Of a stretch of 7,509 nt of DNA, positions 5,867 to 7,509 are shown piece by piece. Under the pieces are notes generated by a model. That model searched no databases, was not told the origin of the DNA, and saw only the letters and a list, made by a program, of their open reading frames with translations. The first letter of the stretch is position 1; every line of letters starts with the position of its first letter. The position numbers and the translations under genes are program-made. Location: contig DMIX01000211.1 in assembly GCA_003451975.1 (NCBI GenBank), positions 1 to 7,509 on the forward strand. The letters run 5' to 3'. This stretch comes from Propionibacteriaceae bacterium (GTDB taxonomy: Bacteria; Actinomycetota; Actinomycetes; Propionibacteriales; Propionibacteriaceae).

Positions 5867-6037
5867 CTAGTCCTCGGCCACAGCGATGCGCAAGAGGTTT
5901 CCGCCCTCGAATTCGACGAATTTGGGCCCGTTCGGCGTGTCGTCGGCGTGTCGGGTTACAGAAGTGACGGCGGCCCAGAATTGGCCGACAGCAGTGACCT
6001 CGGCGGTCGCGCCTGGCACCCGGTTTCCCGATGGCAC
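5867..6037 (-). CDS. Small protein coupled to the MFS exporter, unknown function
   Basis: Predicted 56-residue soluble protein, starting at GTG 6037 only seven bases after the stop of the MFS gene. GAGGA overlaps that stop (in TTGAGGACGCTGTG) and serves as ribosome binding site, so translation is probably coupled. The sequence has no membrane segment and no cysteine. It has two strand-like patches, ATAEVTAVGQFWAAVTSV and KFVEFEGGNLLRIAVAED, around a polar HADDTPNGPK turn, which suggests a small beta-rich fold. A truncated relative is found at 1628-1728. A longer reading from ATG at 6133 would overlap the MFS gene by 89 bases and is less likely. I do not recognise a family. Either it is a genuine accessory protein or the frame is part of the duplicated element. 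Confidence 0.55.
   Translation of the reverse strand: MPSGNRVPGATAEVTAVGQFWAAVTSVTRHADDTPNGPKFVEFEGGNLLRIAVAED
5932..5953 (-). repeat. Perfect tandem 11-mer CGACACGCCGA x2, copy B
   Basis: The same head-to-tail doublet as at 1643-1664, here inside the codons for RHADDTP of the small gene. It is the best-conserved part of the element apart from the terminator, lying in a 25-base identical block (5932-5956). Confidence 0.7.
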
Positions 6038-6044
6038 AGCGTCC

Positions 6045-7310
6045 TCAATCGAACGGCTCGTAGCCGGTCGCCTGGCTGGCGTCGCGTTCGGTGATGCGGA
6101 CCAGGGCGATGTGACGGCGCCACAGCAGTCCACTCAGCCCCATCAGGACCAACGAGCCGACCGCGAGCCCGGTGAAGGAAAAGGCCAAGAGCGGCGCCAC
6201 GATTCCGGAGATGGCGGCATTGCCCAACAGCGTGACGAAATTCTGCACCGACGATGCTGCGCCGCGGGTGTCGGGAAAGAGGTCGAGCATGGCCAGCGTC
6301 ACCACCGGGAAGGTTAGGCCCAACCCGAAGGTGAGCACGGGCAGCGCCACGATCGGCCACGGCAACCCCTGGGTGGCAGGGATCAGGCTGAACGCCAGAT
6401 TCACCACGCCGGCACTCAGACTGATCACATAGCCGATGCTGGCCTGGCGCACCGGACTGATGCGTCCGGCCAGATGACTGCTCGCCCACGATCCCAACAC
6501 CATGCCGGAGATCATCGGCACGAACAAGATCCAGAAGTCGCCCTCGCCCAAGCCGAGCAGGGTCCCGATCACCAGAGCCGCAGCCGAGATGTAGAGGAAC
6601 ATGGCGCCCATATTGAGCTGCGCGGTGAAGGCCAGTCGCCGTCCACCCGGGTCGCGGATCACGCTGATCAGCCCGGCCACCAGTGGCCGTGGCCGGAACG
6701 CAGTGCGCCGTGATTCGGGGTGGGTCTCGGAAAGGAAGAACACCACCAGGATCAGGATGACGAAACCGACTGCGACCAGGAACCAGAAGATCCAACGCCA
6801 GTTGCCGAACACCAGCAGCGCGCCGCCGACCACGGGAGCCACCGCTGGTGCCAATCCGAAGATCATGGCGATATGGCTCATGGTGCGCTGGGCCTGCGCG
6901 TCGCTGAAGACATCGCGCACCATGGCGCGGCTGATGATCACCCCAGCACCGGCACTGATGCCTTGCAGAGCCCGGAACACCAGCAGCACCCCCAGGCTCG
7001 GAGACAGCGCGCAGCCCACCGAAGCGGCGATGAAGACGATGGTTCCGGCTATGATCACCGGCTTGCGACCCAGGGCGTCGGACAGCGGACCGTGCACCAG
7101 GCTCATCACCGCGAAGGTGAGCATGTAGACGCTGATCACCTGTTGCAGTGCGAATTCGGAGACACCCCACTCGGCGGAGAGCTGGGCGAAAGCCGGGAAC
7201 ATGGTGTCGATGGAGAACGGGCCGACCATGCCGAGCCCGGCCAGAATCACCAGAAAGAGCCCGTGGCGTTCGTTCCCGGCCGTCGTCGGGGCCAGGGGTG
7301 GGGTGCTCAC
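6045..7310 (-). CDS. MFS multidrug exporter, Bcr/CflA-like (DHA1 family)
   Basis: Inner-membrane drug:proton antiporter of 421 residues, normal for the 12-helix DHA1 family. The first helix carries the Bcr/CflA-type acidic residue in SIDTMFPAFAQL (D35). Motif A is GPLSDALGRKPV (74-85), in the loop between helices 2 and 3. Motif B follows as RALQGISAGAG (113-123, with R113), and then RAMVRDVF, typical of Bcr/CflA. The antiporter motif C is GLAPAVAPVVGG (152-163). The C-terminal half has six further hydrophobic segments and ends in a polar tail. The start is GTG at 7310, the first in-frame start after a TGA; only a weak AAAGAA lies upstream. Substrates of the family include bicyclomycin and chloramphenicol, but this one's substrate is unknown. 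It is divergent from mshA with a 68-base gap and reads directly into the 56-residue gene. Confidence 0.93.
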   Translation of the reverse strand: MSTPPLAPTTAGNERHGLFLVILAGLGMVGPFSIDTMFPAFAQLSAEWGVSEFALQQVISVYMLTFAVMSLVHGPLSDALGRKPVIIAGTIVFIAASVGCALSPSLGVLLVFRALQGISAGAGVIISRAMVRDVFSDAQAQRTMSHIAMIFGLAPAVAPVVGGALLVFGNWRWIFWFLVAVGFVILILVVFFLSETHPESRRTAFRPRPLVAGLISVIRDPGGRRLAFTAQLNMGAMFLYISAAALVIGTLLGLGEGDFWILFVPMISGMVLGSWASSHLAGRISPVRQASIGYVISLSAGVVNLAFSLIPATQGLPWPIVALPVLTFGLGLTFPVVTLAMLDLFPDTRGAASSVQNFVTLLGNAAISGIVAPLLAFSFTGLAVGSLVLMGLSGLLWRRHIALVRITERDASQATGYEPFD

Positions 7311-7366
7311 CGAGGGATTCTTTCACGATTCAACGAGCGCCGCCCGGCGGTGTGGCGGTGCCCGAC

Positions 7367-7372
7367 TAAGCT
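7367..7372 (+). promoter_or_regulatory. -10 element of a probable leaderless mshA promoter
   Basis: TAAGCT fits TANNNT, and its last base lies exactly seven positions before the GTG at 7379, so transcription would start on the start codon. No ribosome binding site is visible. Leaderless starts are common in actinobacteria. A -35 is not obvious. Confidence 0.45.
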
Positions 7373-7378
7373 CGCCGC

Positions 7379-7509
7379 GTGCGCACCCCACTCACGAACC
7401 CCGACCGATCAGGCGTACTGCGGGTGTGTTTCGTCTCGATGCACACCTCGCCGACGAGCTCGCCGGGTACCGGCGATGCCGGCGGAATGAACGTGGTCGA
7501 ACTCGCCGA
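7379..7509 (+). CDS. mshA: D-inositol-3-phosphate glycosyltransferase MshA, N-terminal fragment
   Basis: First enzyme of mycothiol synthesis: it transfers GlcNAc from UDP-GlcNAc to 1L-myo-inositol 1-phosphate, in the cytoplasm. Only the first 43 codons are in the window and the frame stays open to the edge. The diagnostic N-terminal GT4 signature is present: [12 protein letters not shown], then [11 protein letters not shown], with the glycine-rich loop that binds the sugar nucleotide. After GGMNV the sequence reads VELA, while many MshA proteins have GGMNVYV before the helix, so this one may be about two residues shorter here. An extension of about 14 residues ([13 protein letters not shown]) precedes the first strand; the start at GTG 7379 is supported by the -10 placement. 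It is divergent from the MFS exporter. Its presence points to a mycothiol-producing actinobacterium. Confidence 0.88.
   Translation, partial: MRTPLTNPDRSGVLRVCFVSMHTSPTSSPGTGDAGGMNVVELA

Larger units (their letters stand above)
5674..5968 (-). repeat. Copy B of the ~295-base duplicated element
   Basis: Matches copy A (1628-1921) in inverted orientation, over almost the same length (295 and 294 bases). In this copy the left part, as read on the minus strand, overlaps the last third codons of an intact small gene, while the right part (5872-5674) is non-coding and ends in the shared terminator. It lies between the LuxR-type gene and the MFS exporter. Divergence of 6 to 22 percent in the aligned blocks means the duplication is not recent. 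Confidence 0.85.

Noticed and set aside
1628..5968. Composite transposon or genomic island bounded by the inverted copies
   Set aside because: There is no transposase, integrase, tRNA gene or clear target-site duplication, and base composition looks even across the borders. The inverted repeat is reported without claiming mobility.
5956..7326. Minus-strand open frame of 456 codons overlapping the MFS gene
   Set aside because: It is a frame-shifted reading of the MFS exporter, with an arginine-rich, domain-free translation and no membrane helices.
1..7509. CRISPR array, tRNA or rRNA genes
   Set aside because: No regularly spaced repeats, cloverleaf or rRNA-like sequence was seen on either strand.

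Overview
The window is high-GC DNA from an Actinomycetota member. The strongest evidence is the start of mshA (mycothiol biosynthesis, a pathway restricted to actinobacteria) at the right edge. Frequent GTG/TTG starts and Gram-positive-type neighbours agree. I cannot name the genus.

Layout: (1) 1-1594 is a divergent pair: an RND-family efflux permease on the minus strand, running off the left edge, and a MarR-family repressor on the plus strand. The 88-base gap between them holds three palindromes. (2) 1595-1941 has no intact gene. It holds a relic of a small coding sequence followed by a candidate structured RNA ending in a strong terminator. (3) 1942-2379 is an OsmC/Ohr-fold protein on the minus strand. 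(4) 2563-2766 is a small single-pass membrane protein with an excellent ribosome binding site. (5) 3031-5631 is a very large LuxR-type (MalT/LAL-like) regulator with a degenerate P-loop. (6) 5674-5968 is a second, inverted copy of the element in (2), here with an intact 56-residue reading frame that overlaps its left part. (7) 6045-7310 is a Bcr/CflA-like MFS drug exporter on the minus strand, which reads into the small gene. (8) 7379-7509 is the start of mshA, apparently leaderless.

The genes suggest efflux and thiol/oxidative stress functions: RND pump plus MarR regulator, OsmC-type protein, MFS exporter, mycothiol synthesis. No single pathway is proven by the layout.

The main discovery candidate is the ~295-base inverted duplication (1628-1921 and 5674-5968). 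Each copy holds, in order: a tandem 11-mer inside coding or ex-coding sequence; a promoter-like TTGCGC-N17/18-TAGWAA; a conserved block with a UUCG hairpin that shows a compensatory base-pair change; two crossing long-range helices (a possible pseudoknot) present in both copies though one helix has changed sequence; and a terminator hairpin with an invariant 13-base loop. This looks like a two-copy small structured RNA family of about 180 nt. Each copy lies between convergent genes, so the hairpins may also act as two-way terminators.
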